Shown here piece by piece: positions 46,970 to 57,618 of a stretch of DNA of 64,000 bases. Source of the DNA: Pseudoalteromonas atlantica (GTDB taxonomy: Bacteria; Pseudomonadota; Gammaproteobacteria; Enterobacterales; Alteromonadaceae); NCBI GenBank assembly GCA_007988745.1, contig BJUT01000001.1, positions 62,001-126,000 of the forward strand, read 5' to 3'. Under the pieces are notes generated by a model. The model had not been told where the DNA came from. It searched no databases and saw only the letters and a program-made list of their open reading frames with translations. Numbering within the stretch: the first letter of the stretch is position 1; every line of letters starts with the position of its first letter. The position numbers and the translations under genes are program-made.

Positions 46970-49666
46970 ATGGGCAAATCGCTAGTAATTGTAGAGTCAC
47001 CTGCTAAGGCTAAAACAATTAATAAATACTTAGGTAAAGACTTCATCGTAAAGTCCAGTATTGGACATGTGCGTGATTTACCTACTTCAGGTTCGAACAA
47101 AGCTAAAGTACCGGCGACTAAAACGCCAGCTGAAGTTCGTAAAATGGAGCCTGAAGAAAAGGCAGCGTATAAACAGCAACGAGATTACACTAACTTAGTT
47201 GCACGTATGGGTATTGATCCTGAAAAAGGGTGGGAGCCACATTACGAAATTTTGCCAGGTAAAGAGAAAGTAGTTCAAGAGTTAAAAAAGCTGGCCGAAA
47301 ATGCAGACCAAGTTTATCTCGCAACGGATTTGGATAGAGAAGGGGAAGCAATTGCTTGGCACCTTCAAGAAATTATTGGTGGTGAGCCTGAAAAATATAA
47401 ACGCGTTGTATTTAACGAAATTACAAAAAATGCGATTCAACAAGCGTTTGAAACACCTGGTGAACTAAATACCGACATGGTATATGCACAACAAACACGC
47501 CGCTTCTTAGACCGTGTAGTTGGCTTTATGGTATCGCCATTATTATGGGCTAAAGTAGCGCGCGGGCTTTCTGCTGGGCGTGTGCAATCGGTTGCGGTAC
47601 GTTTATTAGTAGAGCGCGAACGTGAAATCAAAGCGTTTATTCCTGAAGAATTTTGGGATATACACGCCGATGTTAAAAATACCGAGTCACAATTACGCTT
47701 AGAAGTCACCAAACAAGCAGACAAGCCATTTAAGCCGGTAAATGAGGCTCAGGCTACAGCCGCAGTTAAAAGCCTTGAGACAGCCGAATATAAAGTAATA
47801 AGTGTTGAAGAAAAACCCAGCAAAAGCCGCCCAAGTGCGCCTTTTATTACTTCAACCATGCAACAAGCCGCCAGTACACGTTTAGGCTATGGCGTTAAAA
47901 AAACAATGATGCTTGCACAGCGCCTCTACGAAGGCGGTTACATTACTTATATGCGTACCGATTCAACTAATCTGTCAAAAGATGCAGTTGAAATGTGTCG
48001 TGATTATGTAACCCAAGAGTTTGGCGCAAAGTACTTACCTAAAGACCCAATTAGCTACAGCTCTAAAGGCAATGCACAAGAAGCGCACGAAGCGATCCGT
48101 CCTTCAAGTGTAACTGTACTTTCTGGGCATGTTGAAGGTGTTGATGCCGATGCCAAAAAACTGTACGAATTAATTTGGCGTCAGTTTGTTGCCTGTCAAA
48201 TGGTGCCTGCAGAGTACGACTTAACAACACTTACTGTGGCCGCTGATGAGTTTCAACTAAAAGCAAAAGGGCGAGTACTTCGCTTTGATGGTTGGACAAA
48301 AGTGCAACCTGCGGTACGTAAAAAGAATGAAGAAGATCAATCGCTGCCAGCAGTAAAAGAAGGTGAAGTACTTAGTTTAATTGAGCTTGACCCTAAGCAG
48401 CATTTTACTAAACCGCCAGCGCGCTTTAGTGAAGCAAGTTTAGTAAAAGAGCTTGAAAAACGTGGTATTGGTCGTCCATCTACGTACGCATCAATTATTT
48501 CAACAATTCAAGACCGTGGTTATGTACGGGTAGAAAACCGTCGTTTCTTCGCTGAAAAAATGGGCGAAATTGTTACCGACCGTTTGGTTGAAAACTTCAC
48601 TGATTTAATGAACTTTGACTTTACAGCAAAAATGGAAGGTCGTTTAGATGATATCGCCGAAGGCGAGCGTGTATGGACCCAAGTGCTTGATAAGTTTTAT
48701 GCTGATTTTTCTACGCAATTAAACATAGCCAAAGATGAGCCAGAGCAAGGCGGAATGCGCCTTAATCAAATGGTCGAAACCGACATTGACTGCCCTACGT
48801 GTGGCAGAAAAATGGGTATTCGCACGGCATCTACAGGGGTGTTTTTAGGGTGTACAGGTTATAACTTACCGCCTAAAGAGCGTTGTACAACCACTATGAA
48901 CCTAGTATCAGGGGATGAAGCGGTTGCGGCAGATGTTGAAGACATTGAAACTGAAACATTAATGCAAATGAAGCGCTGTCCAATCTGTGAAACGGCTATG
49001 GACTCTTACCTAATAGACGAAACCCGTAAATTACATGTTTGTGGTAATAACCCTGCATGTGAAGGGTATATCGTTGAGCAAGGTACCTTTAAAATTAAAG
49101 GATACGATGGGCCTATTATCGAATGTGATAAATGTGGCTCAGACATGGAGCTTAAATCGGGCCGTTTTGGTAAGTATTTTGGCTGTAACAACGAAGAGTG
49201 TAAAAATACGCGTAAGTTACTTAAAAACGGCGAAGCTGCGCCACCAAAAGAAGATCCTGTGCACATACCTGAACTTGAATGTGAAAAGTCAGAAGCTTAT
49301 TTTGTTTTACGTGACGGGGCTGCAGGTATTTTCTTGGCGGCTAACACTTTCCCTAAATCACGCGAGACGCGAGCACCTAAAGTGGCTGAGCTAAAGCGTT
49401 TTAGAGAGCGTATTTCACCTAAGTTTTATTACTTAGCTGATGCGCCAGATAAAGATCCTGATGGTAATTTAGCCGTAGTACGTTATAGCCGTAAAAATAA
49501 AGCGCAATACGTGATGACTGAAGTTGACGGAAAAGCCACAGGCTGGACTGCTCACTACGAAGCGGGTACATGGGTAGAAGAAGCGAAGAAAAAAGCAGCG
49601 CCTAAAAGGAAAGCGGCTGCAAAAAAATCGCCAGCTAAACCTAAAGCAAAAAAAGAAGCTGAATAA
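46970..49666 (+). CDS. topA: DNA topoisomerase I
   Basis: TopA relaxes negative supercoils. The 898-residue protein starts with the TOPRIM domain ([17 protein letters not shown]), has the active-site Tyr in [11 protein letters not shown], and at the C terminus three zinc-ribbon modules starting at [18 protein letters not shown] and CDKCGSDME. The tail is rich in Lys and Ala ([19 protein letters not shown]), normal for the gammaproteobacterial enzyme. Preserves the sohB-topA neighbourhood of E. coli, with two inserted genes between. Strong terminator after the gene. Confidence 0.97.
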   Translation: MGKSLVIVESPAKAKTINKYLGKDFIVKSSIGHVRDLPTSGSNKAKVPATKTPAEVRKMEPEEKAAYKQQRDYTNLVARMGIDPEKGWEPHYEILPGKEKVVQELKKLAENADQVYLATDLDREGEAIAWHLQEIIGGEPEKYKRVVFNEITKNAIQQAFETPGELNTDMVYAQQTRRFLDRVVGFMVSPLLWAKVARGLSAGRVQSVAVRLLVEREREIKAFIPEEFWDIHADVKNTESQLRLEVTKQADKPFKPVNEAQATAAVKSLETAEYKVISVEEKPSKSRPSAPFITSTMQQAASTRLGYGVKKTMMLAQRLYEGGYITYMRTDSTNLSKDAVEMCRDYVTQEFGAKYLPKDPISYSSKGNAQEAHEAIRPSSVTVLSGHVEGVDADAKKLYELIWRQFVACQMVPAEYDLTTLTVAADEFQLKAKGRVLRFDGWTKVQPAVRKKNEEDQSLPAVKEGEVLSLIELDPKQHFTKPPARFSEASLVKELEKRGIGRPSTYASIISTIQDRGYVRVENRRFFAEKMGEIVTDRLVENFTDLMNFDFTAKMEGRLDDIAEGERVWTQVLDKFYADFSTQLNIAKDEPEQGGMRLNQMVETDIDCPTCGRKMGIRTASTGVFLGCTGYNLPPKERCTTTMNLVSGDEAVAADVEDIETETLMQMKRCPICETAMDSYLIDETRKLHVCGNNPACEGYIVEQGTFKIKGYDGPIIECDKCGSDMELKSGRFGKYFGCNNEECKNTRKLLKNGEAAPPKEDPVHIPELECEKSEAYFVLRDGAAGIFLAANTFPKSRETRAPKVAELKRFRERISPKFYYLADAPDKDPDGNLAVVRYSRKNKAQYVMTEVDGKATGWTAHYEAGTWVEEAKKKAAPKRKAAAKKSPAKPKAKKEAE

Positions 49667-49696
49667 ACGTTAAAATTTATTTAGCCTAAGACAAAT

Positions 49697-49737
49697 AAAA
49701 ACCGGAATACACAGCCTGTGTCATTCCGGTTTTTTTA
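49697..49737 (+). terminator. intrinsic terminator of topA
   Basis: A long stem, AAAACCGGAAT plus ACACAG on the left against the complementary right arm with a one-base bulge, ends in seven T. Confidence 0.9.
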
Positions 49738-49785
49738 TGATTATATGCGTCGCAATGGCTTTATTAGCCGCATATTTTTTATTGT

Positions 49786-50028
49786 TTAGATTTGTACAGT
49801 AGATACTTTTTTGTAGCCTTCAGACTCTAATTCATCATTAACGCATTGAAGAACATAGCCAAATAGATCGTCGTTACTTACATCATCATCTTTAGCCCAA
49901 TTTACACACATATCTGTGTATTCTTTAATTGTTTGTGCAGAAGCTACTGGTGCATCGTCTGCGATTGCAACCGTTGCAGATACAGCAAAAAGTGGTGCAA
50001 CTATTAATGCTAGCAATGCTTTATTCAT
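49786..50028 (-). CDS. small exported protein of unknown function
   Basis: I do not recognise this 80-residue protein. It has a signal peptide ending VAIA-DDAPV, so the mature chain is about 56 residues. It is acidic and holds two cysteines (in DMCVNWA and LQCVNDE), which could form one disulfide in the periplasm. AGGA lies eight bases before the ATG, so it is probably a real gene. Alone between topA and the divergent YqhA-like gene. Confidence 0.7.
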   Translation of the reverse strand: MNKALLALIVAPLFAVSATVAIADDAPVASAQTIKEYTDMCVNWAKDDDVSNDDLFGYVLQCVNDELESEGYKKVSTVQI

Positions 50029-50263
50029 TTGTTGATTCCTAAATAAATGGTTTAACGATTTAAATACATTTTAAAGCTGTATTTAAATAGTGCCCAATGC
50101 AGAACAACTCTGTTGGTGTAGTGATTTTTAATCGAAATTAAAATAAAAGATAACGAAAAATTTTTATCGTCAAGATGAGTAAATTACGCTTAAATAATTA
50201 TATAAGTAATTGTGTTGTAATAAATTATAAGCTAAGGTCGCTTTTTTATAAAAAGATAGATTA

Positions 50264-50815
50264 ATGTCAGAACACCAAGCAAAACCAACCAGTACGCCTC
50301 GTAAAATACACAAAGTAGAGCAGGGCTTAGAGTCGTTTATATTTAAAGGGCGCTGGTTATTAGCCCCGTTTTTTGTAGGCCTACTATTTGCTGTAATATT
50401 GCTATTAATAAAGTTTTTTAAGCAACTTTATTTAATGGGTATTGCCACTTTTAGTGCAACAAACCAAGAGTTATTAGTGGGTATACTTACCCTCGTTGAT
50501 ACCGCTTTACTGGCTGGTTTATTACTTATTATTATTTTTAGTGGTTATGAGAACTTTGTTTCAAAGCTTAATATAGAGGGCCACGAAGATAGGCCGTCAT
50601 GGATGGGAAAAGTAGCTTTCTCTGGCTTAAAAATGAAGCTTATTAGCGCAATTGTTGCCATATCTGCGGTTGAGCTTTTAAAGGTATTTATTAATTCTAA
50701 TATTCATTCAAGTGAGGAGCTATTTTGGAAAGTGATTATCCATGTCACCTTTGTAAGCTCTGGCGTGTTATTTGCGCTCACTGATTATTTAAATAGTAAA
50801 ACACAATCACATTAG
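50264..50815 (+). CDS. YqhA family (UPF0114) membrane protein
   Basis: The 183-residue protein has about four membrane segments (residues roughly 28-50, 72-95, 120-140 and 150-170). It matches the TIGR00645/UPF0114 family by KVEQGLESFIFKGRWLLAP and SGYENFVSKLNI. No function is known. Its own promoter lies in the 235-base spacer to the small exported gene. Confidence 0.88.
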   Translation: MSEHQAKPTSTPRKIHKVEQGLESFIFKGRWLLAPFFVGLLFAVILLLIKFFKQLYLMGIATFSATNQELLVGILTLVDTALLAGLLLIIIFSGYENFVSKLNIEGHEDRPSWMGKVAFSGLKMKLISAIVAISAVELLKVFINSNIHSSEELFWKVIIHVTFVSSGVLFALTDYLNSKTQSH

Positions 50816-50893
50816 AAAGGTTAAGTTAGTGGTTTGGTGGCCTGTATTTCGTCTTAATACCGGCTATAGCAGTCCCACTATTTGAGCACACAA

Positions 50894-50918
50894 AAAAGCC
50901 CGATAAAATCGGGCTTTT
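50894..50918. terminator. bidirectional intrinsic terminator, YqhA gene / alpha-glucosidase
   Basis: AAAAGCCCGAT and its exact complement make an 11-base-pair stem with a 3-base loop. Confidence 0.9.
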
Positions 50919-50941
50919 GAGCATTATAAGTCAGGGCGTTC

Positions 50942-52567
50942 TTATTTTACAAAAGCAAAGTAACAGTCAAAACCATTCATGTTTAGCTTATTACCATCTA
51001 AAGTAGCATTACAATGAGATAGTGAGTCATGCGCCTCAGTCACTGTTTTAGTCAACTCAAATGTTTGATTGCTATCAGCTAAGTTAAACACACATAACAT
51101 AGTTTGCTCGTTTAGCGTTCTGTAAAAAGCGAGGATAGGCTCAGCAGTATCAATAAAATTAATATCGCCTGCTAATAACACAGTATGCTGTTTACGCCAT
51201 GCCATAAACTCACGATAGGCATTAAGTATAGAGTTTGCATCTTTATCTTGTACAGACACAGCCTGCTGCGTATGCGCGCTACCAACCGGTAACCACGGTT
51301 TAGCAGCACTAAATCCTGCGTTTTGTATGTTGTTACCTTCCCATGGCATTGGCGTTCTACAGCCGTCGCGACCTTTAAAGTTTGGCCAAAAGGTAATGCC
51401 ATATGGGTCTTGTAGGTCTTCAAATGCTACAGAGGCTTCACCTAGCCCCAGCTCTTCACCTTGGTACATACATACGCTACCACGTAATGAAGCAAGTAGG
51501 GCTGTAAGCATTTTGCATTGTGCTGGGTTTATTTCACCATTTTGGCTCCAGCGGCTCGCAACACGCTCTACATCGTGGTTGCTAAACGCCCAGCACGGCC
51601 AACCTTCAGTCATGCGTTGCTCAAGGGTCTGTACGGTTTCTCTTATGTATTCACTTGAATAATCATCCGTGAGTAGTTCAAAACTGTAGCCCATATGCAG
51701 CTTATCACCGCCTTGGGTATATTCTGCCATTGTTGCCAATGAATCTTCCGATGAAATTTCGCCAAGTGATACAGTACCCGGGTATTTATTAAGTAGTGCA
51801 CGTATGTCTTGCATAAACTCAATGTTTTCTGGTTGGGTGTTATTATAATAATGGTACTGAAAAGCATATGGGTTATCTTCACTAAAGCCACGGCCTTGGC
51901 GTTTATCTTTAGGCTTTGCAGGATTGTCACGTAATTGTGCATCGTGGTAGCAAAAGTTAATAGCGTCTAATCTAAAACCATCTACACCTTTTTTAAGCCA
52001 AAACTCTACATTTTCTAAAACAGCTTTTCTTACATCTGGGTTATGAAAGTTTAAATCAGGCTGTTCGGTTAAAAAGTTATGTAAATAGTATTGACCGCGA
52101 CGAGGCTCCCATTGCCAAGCACCGCCACCAAAAATAGATAACCAGTTATTAGGCGCTGTGCCATCTTCTTTAGCATCTGCCCATACGTACCAGTCAGCTT
52201 TATCATTGTTTTGATTTTCGCGGCTATCTAAAAACCAGTGATGTTGGTCTGATGTATGGCTTAACACTTGGTCAATAATAATTTTAATGTCGCGTTTATG
52301 TGCTTGATCTATTAACTCATCAAAGTCGTTTAGGTCACCAAATATGGGGTCTATATCGCGATAGTCACTTATGTCGTAGCCAAAATCTTTCATTGGAGAT
52401 TTGAAAAAAGGAGAAATCCAAATAGCGTCAACGCCTAAGCTTTTAATGTAATCAATGCGATTAATTATCCCTTTAAGATCACCAATACCATCGTTATTGC
52501 TGTCTTGAAAGCTTCGCGGGTAAACCTGATAAATAACCGCACCTTTATACCACTGCTGTTGGGCCAT
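50942..52567 (-). CDS. cytoplasmic GH13 alpha-glucosidase
   Basis: The 541-residue enzyme begins AQQQWYKGAVIYQVYPRSFQD without a signal peptide, as in oligo-alpha-glucosidases of GH13 (subfamily 23/31-like). Catalytic parts are GFRLDAINF (nucleophile Asp), SLGEISSED (acid/base Glu) and FSNHDVERV (transition-state Asp). It should split imported maltose or malto-oligosaccharides to glucose. It is divergent from the TonB-receptor operon and has its own copy of the shared palindrome about 110 bases upstream. GGAG precedes the ATG. Confidence 0.9.
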   Translation of the reverse strand: MAQQQWYKGAVIYQVYPRSFQDSNNDGIGDLKGIINRIDYIKSLGVDAIWISPFFKSPMKDFGYDISDYRDIDPIFGDLNDFDELIDQAHKRDIKIIIDQVLSHTSDQHHWFLDSRENQNNDKADWYVWADAKEDGTAPNNWLSIFGGGAWQWEPRRGQYYLHNFLTEQPDLNFHNPDVRKAVLENVEFWLKKGVDGFRLDAINFCYHDAQLRDNPAKPKDKRQGRGFSEDNPYAFQYHYYNNTQPENIEFMQDIRALLNKYPGTVSLGEISSEDSLATMAEYTQGGDKLHMGYSFELLTDDYSSEYIRETVQTLEQRMTEGWPCWAFSNHDVERVASRWSQNGEINPAQCKMLTALLASLRGSVCMYQGEELGLGEASVAFEDLQDPYGITFWPNFKGRDGCRTPMPWEGNNIQNAGFSAAKPWLPVGSAHTQQAVSVQDKDANSILNAYREFMAWRKQHTVLLAGDINFIDTAEPILAFYRTLNEQTMLCVFNLADSNQTFELTKTVTEAHDSLSHCNATLDGNKLNMNGFDCYFAFVK

Positions 52568-52673
52568 GCTTTTCTCCGTCGTTCCACACAGTATTTATAT
52601 TGTTATTAGTTTGATTGAAACAATCACTAAATTTTCAAAAAGCATACGTGAAGGGTGCTGCTCTGTAAAAAGT

Positions 52674-52689
52674 CTGCATACGTATGCAG
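52674..52689. promoter_or_regulatory. LacI-type operator, upstream of alpha-glucosidase gene
   Basis: CTGCATACGTATGCAG is a perfect 16-base palindrome with a central CG, the layout of LacI-family operators. The same core recurs at 53084 and 59478. The regulator gene is not in the window; a MalR-like repressor is inferred. Confidence 0.75.
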
Positions 52690-52849
52690 CTAATTTACTT
52701 ACATAAAAGCGGTTTTAGCTAAGCAGAAAGTTACCCATAAAAACCGCTGCAGCACTTTTACCAATCATGTTTATTTAAGTATAACTAAAACAGCTGACTA
52801 TTTTGGTGCTTATTTTTAAAGGGCTGCACAGCTTTGGTGATTCCACTCT

Positions 52850-52862
52850 TTGGTCAGACCAA
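52850..52862. promoter_or_regulatory. 13-base palindrome, possible GntR-type operator
   Basis: TTGGTCAGACCAA is a perfect palindrome around a central A. The TGGTC-N-GACCA form resembles GntR-family (FadR-like) operators. It lies about midway in the divergent region, far from either start, and may be chance. Confidence 0.35.
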
Positions 52863-53083
52863 TTTAACCTGGTAATCTTTACAAAAGATATGCGTGTAAA
52901 TTTATAAAAAACCTTTAATTAACGCTATTTACAAATAATGACAAAGGGATTTCAGGTAAATAATTGATGTATTTTTATAATGATAATAAATCACTAGGTT
53001 GCACCAATATAAAAGTATTTAAAACAGTGGGTTAAAGTTTTATTTGTGAACTCATTGTTAACTTTTAGCGTTTTGCATAGTAC

Positions 53084-53097
53084 TGAATACGTATGCA
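53084..53097. promoter_or_regulatory. LacI-type operator, upstream of the TonB receptor
   Basis: TGAATACGTATGCA shares the ATACGTATGCA core of the site at 52674. It falls between a TTGCAT box at 53073-53078 and a CATAAA box at 53096-53101, separated by 17 bases, so a bound repressor would block RNA polymerase. The promoter assignment is weak; the operator match is clear. Confidence 0.7.
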
Positions 53098-53220
53098 TAA
53101 AGTTGTTAATAAAATAATTCGAGCGTTAATATTGATGCTGACAACAAAATTAGCTCGCCTGTTTGACTATCACTCAAATAAAGAAGCGAGTATCACAATA
53201 TGGGTAACGGGAAAAACATC

Positions 53221-56007
53221 ATGTCTATGTTCAAACCAAGTATATTAACGTTGGCAATGGCTACTGCAGGATTAGCAAGCTTTGCCTCTGTAGCAGCACA
53301 AGAAGATACAGTTAAAAATGATGACGTTGAGGTTATCGAAGTAAAAGGCTTTCGTGGCAGTGTTGTAGAATCAATCAACACAAAGCGTTTTTCTACTCAA
53401 GTCGTTGAGTCAATTTCAGCTGAAGATATAGGTAAACTTCCTGATTCATCTATTGCTGAGTCTATTGCACGCTTACCAGGTTTAACGGCGCAGCGCCTAG
53501 ATGGTCGCGCAAGTAGAGTATCAATTCGTGGTTTTGGTGAAAACGAAAGTGGCACTACATTTAATGGCCGCGAGCAAGTATCTATTGGCGATAACCGCGG
53601 CGTAGAGTTTGACCTTTACCCATCAGAAATTATGAGCGGTGTTACCGTTTATAAAACACCTAATGCAAGTATTGAAGCAGAAGGTATTGCCGGTGTTATT
53701 AACATGCAAACCGTACGTCCTTTAAGTAAAGGTGAGCGTGTATTTCAAGTTAATGGCCAGTACGAGCAAACTAGCTTTGATAAACTAAACCCAGACGGTA
53801 ACGACGATGGTTACCGCGGTACTATTTCATACATTGATCAATTTGCAGATGACACCATAGGTGTTGCGTTTGCACTAAATACCATGAGCTCTCCAAATCA
53901 AGAAAAACGTTGGAACGCTTGGGGTTACCCTGAATTTACTGCTGATGATGGTCAAACGTACTCTATATTAGGGGGTGCAAAACCATTTGTACGTTCATCA
54001 ACCCTTGAACGTGACTCAGCAATGCTCGTACTAGAGGCCGCGCCTACAGACAAATTAAACATGACGTTTGATGCGTTATATGTTGATTTTACAGACGAAA
54101 AAATCTTACGTGGTATCGAAATTCCATTCGCATGGGGTCAAGGTTCGATTGACCCTGCAAGCGTAGCTGTAGATGACGCAAGTGGTTTTATTACCAGTGC
54201 GGTAACAAATGGCCAACGTGTGGTTGTGCGTAACGACTACGAAGAGCGTGAAGCAGAATTAACCGCGTTTGGCTTTAACACTAAATACGATATTGATGAC
54301 TCGTGGTCAGTAGAGTTTGACGCAAGTTACTCTCAAGTAGACCGTAAAATTTGGAGCCTTGAGAGCTACTCTGGCACAGGCCGAGGCGATGCTCGCGGTG
54401 TTGCAGATAACCTAGGTTACACATTTAACGGTGGTAATACAGGTGCTACGTTTACTCACGATTTAGATTACAGCGATTACAGCTTAATGCAATTAGGTGG
54501 TCCTTTATCATGGGGTGCAAGCTCTGCTTTAAATGATAAATATGGCTTAACGGGCACCGAGTATGAAAACCAAGCGCAAGATGGTTTCATTAATGCACCT
54601 ACAATTGAAGATGAGTTATCTACGTTAAAACTAGCGGCATCTAAAGTATTAGAAAACGAATACTTCAGCTCAATTGAATTTGGTATGTCTTATAAAGAGC
54701 GCGAAAAAACCAAAGATTCGCAGGGCTTCTTTATGACGTTATCTGGGTTTTCACTTGATAACCCGGGTTTAGTTACCGTGCCAGAGCAGTATCGAATGGG
54801 CAGCGTTGATTTAGACTTTATTGGCATGGGCGATATGATTGCCTACGATGTAAATGGTCTTGTTAATGACGGCTACTACGACTTACTAGATGAAAGCTTA
54901 ACAAATACGAGCCACTTAACTAAATCGTGGACCGTAAAAGAAGAAATTACCTCAGTATTTGCACAAGCTAATATTAATGCCGAAGTAAGCGGCTTAGCGT
55001 TAACTGGTAATATAGGTGTACGTTACGTTCACACTGATCAGTCATCGCAAGGTAATGCATTTAGTACTGTAGATGGCATTGTTGTGGCATCACCTACCAA
55101 TATTAGCCACGATTATTCACACGTTTTACCAAGTTTGAACTTATCACTCGCGATTGATGAGCAGCAAACAGTACGTTTTGGTGCAGCTAAAACAATCTCA
55201 CGCGCCCGTTTGGACGAGATGAACTCATCTATTGATGCATCATACAACACAACGCCTGATGAAAACGGTAACTTTTGGTCTGTATCGGGTGGTAACCCTA
55301 ACCTAGAGCCTAAAGAAGCAACTGGTTACGATTTAACGTACGAAAACTACTTTAGCGATGAAGGTTACTTCTCTGCTGCGTTTTTCTATAAAGACTTAAC
55401 CCAGTGGATTTTTGACGGCACATACGAAATTGATATGTCGGGCGTTGCTGACCCATCAACAGGTGAAATACCTGCTACTTCTGAAGGTACTGGCAGTGGT
55501 AAAGTAAATGGCGGTGGCGGCGACCTATACGGTTACGAGCTATCTCTAGCATTGCCATTTAAAATTTTCCACCCATCACTTGAAGGTTTTGGTTTAATTG
55601 CAAGCCATACAGGTATTGAGTCTGATATTGAAGATCAAAACGGCAATGAGTACGAGCTACCTGGTCTGTCTGACAAAATTCAAAGCTTAACGGTTTACTA
55701 CGAAATGAATGGTATTCAACTGCGTACCAGCATGCGTAAACGTAGTGCCTTTAAAGGTGATGTATACGGGCTAGGTTTTGATACCGAGCAAGTGGATATC
55801 CTAGGCGAAACAATTTGGGACATCCAAGCTGGCTACGACTTTAGTGAGGCCGGTGTTGAAAGCCTTGAAGGGTTATCAATTCAGTTCCAAGTTCAAAACT
55901 TAACAGAAGAGCCGTTTACATCGCTTTCTGGCGATAACGCGCTACAAGTTCGTGACTACCAAGATTACGGTCGTACTTACTTGTTAGGCTTTAGCTACAA
56001 GCTATAA
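53221..56007 (+). CDS. TonB-dependent receptor for maltodextrin uptake
   Basis: The outer-membrane receptor has 928 residues from the ATG at 53221, where GGGAAA lies six bases upstream; 53200 is an in-frame alternative. A signal peptide ends near ASVAA-QED. It is followed by a TonB-box-like VEVIEVKG, a plug domain (SIAESIARLPGLTAQR, VSIRGFG), and a long barrel ending in YLLGFSYKL. It belongs to the TIGR01782 group common in Alteromonadales and Caulobacter. Substrate inferred as malto-oligosaccharides from the neighbours. A terminator follows, so downstream genes depend on read-through or another start. Confidence 0.9.
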   Translation: MSMFKPSILTLAMATAGLASFASVAAQEDTVKNDDVEVIEVKGFRGSVVESINTKRFSTQVVESISAEDIGKLPDSSIAESIARLPGLTAQRLDGRASRVSIRGFGENESGTTFNGREQVSIGDNRGVEFDLYPSEIMSGVTVYKTPNASIEAEGIAGVINMQTVRPLSKGERVFQVNGQYEQTSFDKLNPDGNDDGYRGTISYIDQFADDTIGVAFALNTMSSPNQEKRWNAWGYPEFTADDGQTYSILGGAKPFVRSSTLERDSAMLVLEAAPTDKLNMTFDALYVDFTDEKILRGIEIPFAWGQGSIDPASVAVDDASGFITSAVTNGQRVVVRNDYEEREAELTAFGFNTKYDIDDSWSVEFDASYSQVDRKIWSLESYSGTGRGDARGVADNLGYTFNGGNTGATFTHDLDYSDYSLMQLGGPLSWGASSALNDKYGLTGTEYENQAQDGFINAPTIEDELSTLKLAASKVLENEYFSSIEFGMSYKEREKTKDSQGFFMTLSGFSLDNPGLVTVPEQYRMGSVDLDFIGMGDMIAYDVNGLVNDGYYDLLDESLTNTSHLTKSWTVKEEITSVFAQANINAEVSGLALTGNIGVRYVHTDQSSQGNAFSTVDGIVVASPTNISHDYSHVLPSLNLSLAIDEQQTVRFGAAKTISRARLDEMNSSIDASYNTTPDENGNFWSVSGGNPNLEPKEATGYDLTYENYFSDEGYFSAAFFYKDLTQWIFDGTYEIDMSGVADPSTGEIPATSEGTGSGKVNGGGGDLYGYELSLALPFKIFHPSLEGFGLIASHTGIESDIEDQNGNEYELPGLSDKIQSLTVYYEMNGIQLRTSMRKRSAFKGDVYGLGFDTEQVDILGETIWDIQAGYDFSEAGVESLEGLSIQFQVQNLTEEPFTSLSGDNALQVRDYQDYGRTYLLGFSYKL

Positions 56008-56024
56008 TAAAGGTTGTGTGTAGG

Positions 56025-56057
56025 AGCCCTTGTAATTTGTTTTACAAGGGCTTTTTT
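56025..56057 (+). terminator. intrinsic terminator after the TonB receptor
   Basis: AGCCCTTGTAA and its exact complement make an 11-base-pair stem with a 6-base loop and six T. It likely reduces expression of the genes behind it relative to the receptor. Confidence 0.9.
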
Positions 56058-56122
56058 ATAGCTACTTTATCTAAATTTTATCAAACTTAACAAAGCTTTA
56101 AACTGTAAACGTGGACAATAAT

Positions 56123-57616
56123 ATGAAACCAATAAAACACGTCGTAATCGCAGGCGGGGGCACGGCAGGGTGGATAACAGCCGCCTTGCTTAATAAAGTG
56201 TTAGGTAAAGTAATTAAAATAACCCTTATTGAGTCAAGTACTATTGGCACTATAGGCGTGGGTGAAGCAACAATTCCGCCTATTATTCAACTTAACAATG
56301 CACTGGGTATAAACGAGCAAGATTTTATAAACGCTACAAATGCATCTATAAAATTAGGAATTGAGTTCGAAAATTGGAAAACCCCCTCTCATAGCTACAT
56401 GCATGCTTTTGGCTCATTTGGAAAAGACTTCCCCTTTTGCGATTTTTACAATTTTTGGGTAAAAGGGCATATTAGCGGTGCAGAAGAAAGCTTATGGGAT
56501 TTTTCTCTTAACTACCAAGCGGCTAAACAGCATAAATTTGCACCCTTAAATACCATACCTAATACACAATTGCCTGGCTTGAGTTATGCGTATCACTTTG
56601 ACGCAACGTTATATGCTGAGTTTTTAAAAAACCTCGCAACATCACGCGGTGTTGAGCATATTGATGCCAAAATAGAGCAGGTTGAACAATGCCCTCTCTC
56701 AGGAAATATAAAATCATTAACCCTTGATAACACACAGCAGATAAACGGCGACCTTTTTATAGACGCGACAGGGCAGCGCGCCTTACTCATAGAGCAAACC
56801 CTTAACACCGGTTTTGTCGATTGGTCTCATTATTTACCCTGTGATAGCGCCGTGGCGGTGCAGTCTCAAGGTACTAGCGAGCTAAAACCTTATACGCGTT
56901 CAATTGCACACAGCGCAGGCTGGCAGTGGCAAATACCGCTGCAAAGCCGAATAGGAAATGGCTTGGTGTACTGTAGTCGTTATTTATCTGACGATGCGGC
57001 AACGCAGTTATTATTAAATAATTTACCCGCTGAGCCAATGACTGAGCCGCGGGTGATAAAATTTAAAACAGGACGGCGGTTAAAACAATGGCATAAAAAT
57101 GTGGTATCGGTTGGCCTTGCCAGTGGCTTTTTAGAGCCGCTAGAGTCTACCAGTATTCATTTAATACAAAGTACCGTAACCCGTTTAATAAAGCTGTTTC
57201 CACACAATGGCATAAGCGAAGCTTTAGTTACTGAATTTAATAAGCAAAGCGTGATAGAAATTGAGCACATTCGTGATTTTATAATATTGCATTACACACT
57301 AACAGCACGAGAAGACTCCCCATTTTGGCGACAATGTAAGCAAATGGACATTCCTGACTCATTGGCCCATAAGCTCAAATTATTTAAGCAAACCGGCAAA
57401 GTAGTGCGCGAAAACGACGAATTATTTGCCGAAGTTGCCTGGCAACAGGTATTTATTGGCCAAGGACTTATCCCCGAAGATTACAACAGCATTGTTGACT
57501 CACTCAGTAGTGAACAACTAAACGATTTATTTTCAACACTAAAAACGCTTATTACCTCAACGGTAGATCAATTACCCACTCATAAAGATTTTTTAGCAAA
57601 AATTAAAAAGGCCTGA
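56123..57616 (+). CDS. flavin-dependent tryptophan halogenase-like protein
   Basis: The 497-residue protein (ATG 56123; GTG 56111 also in frame) is a full-length member of the flavin-dependent halogenase family. It has the FAD motif GGGTAGW at residues 11-17, Lys77 in [15 protein letters not shown] aligning with the catalytic lysine of PrnA, WQWQIP at residues 267-272 matching the WxWxIP motif that blocks monooxygenase activity, and the LEPLESTSI stretch with the matching Glu. All parts needed for chlorination or bromination of an aromatic substrate are there. It lies between the TonB receptor and the cyclomaltodextrinase, whose start it overlaps by one base or abuts. Its role in a glucan locus is unknown; related genes recur beside TonB receptors. 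Confidence 0.88.
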   Translation: MKPIKHVVIAGGGTAGWITAALLNKVLGKVIKITLIESSTIGTIGVGEATIPPIIQLNNALGINEQDFINATNASIKLGIEFENWKTPSHSYMHAFGSFGKDFPFCDFYNFWVKGHISGAEESLWDFSLNYQAAKQHKFAPLNTIPNTQLPGLSYAYHFDATLYAEFLKNLATSRGVEHIDAKIEQVEQCPLSGNIKSLTLDNTQQINGDLFIDATGQRALLIEQTLNTGFVDWSHYLPCDSAVAVQSQGTSELKPYTRSIAHSAGWQWQIPLQSRIGNGLVYCSRYLSDDAATQLLLNNLPAEPMTEPRVIKFKTGRRLKQWHKNVVSVGLASGFLEPLESTSIHLIQSTVTRLIKLFPHNGISEALVTEFNKQSVIEIEHIRDFIILHYTLTAREDSPFWRQCKQMDIPDSLAHKLKLFKQTGKVVRENDELFAEVAWQQVFIGQGLIPEDYNSIVDSLSSEQLNDLFSTLKTLITSTVDQLPTHKDFLAKIKKA

Positions 57617-57618
57617 TG

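Larger units (their letters stand above)
52568..53220. other. divergent control region of the maltodextrin locus
   Basis: This roughly 650-base spacer holds no gene. It contains the two operator palindromes described separately, an incomplete one (GCATACGTG at 52642-52650), and a different 13-base palindrome at 52850-52862. The rest is AT-rich without a readable signal. Confidence 0.6.
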
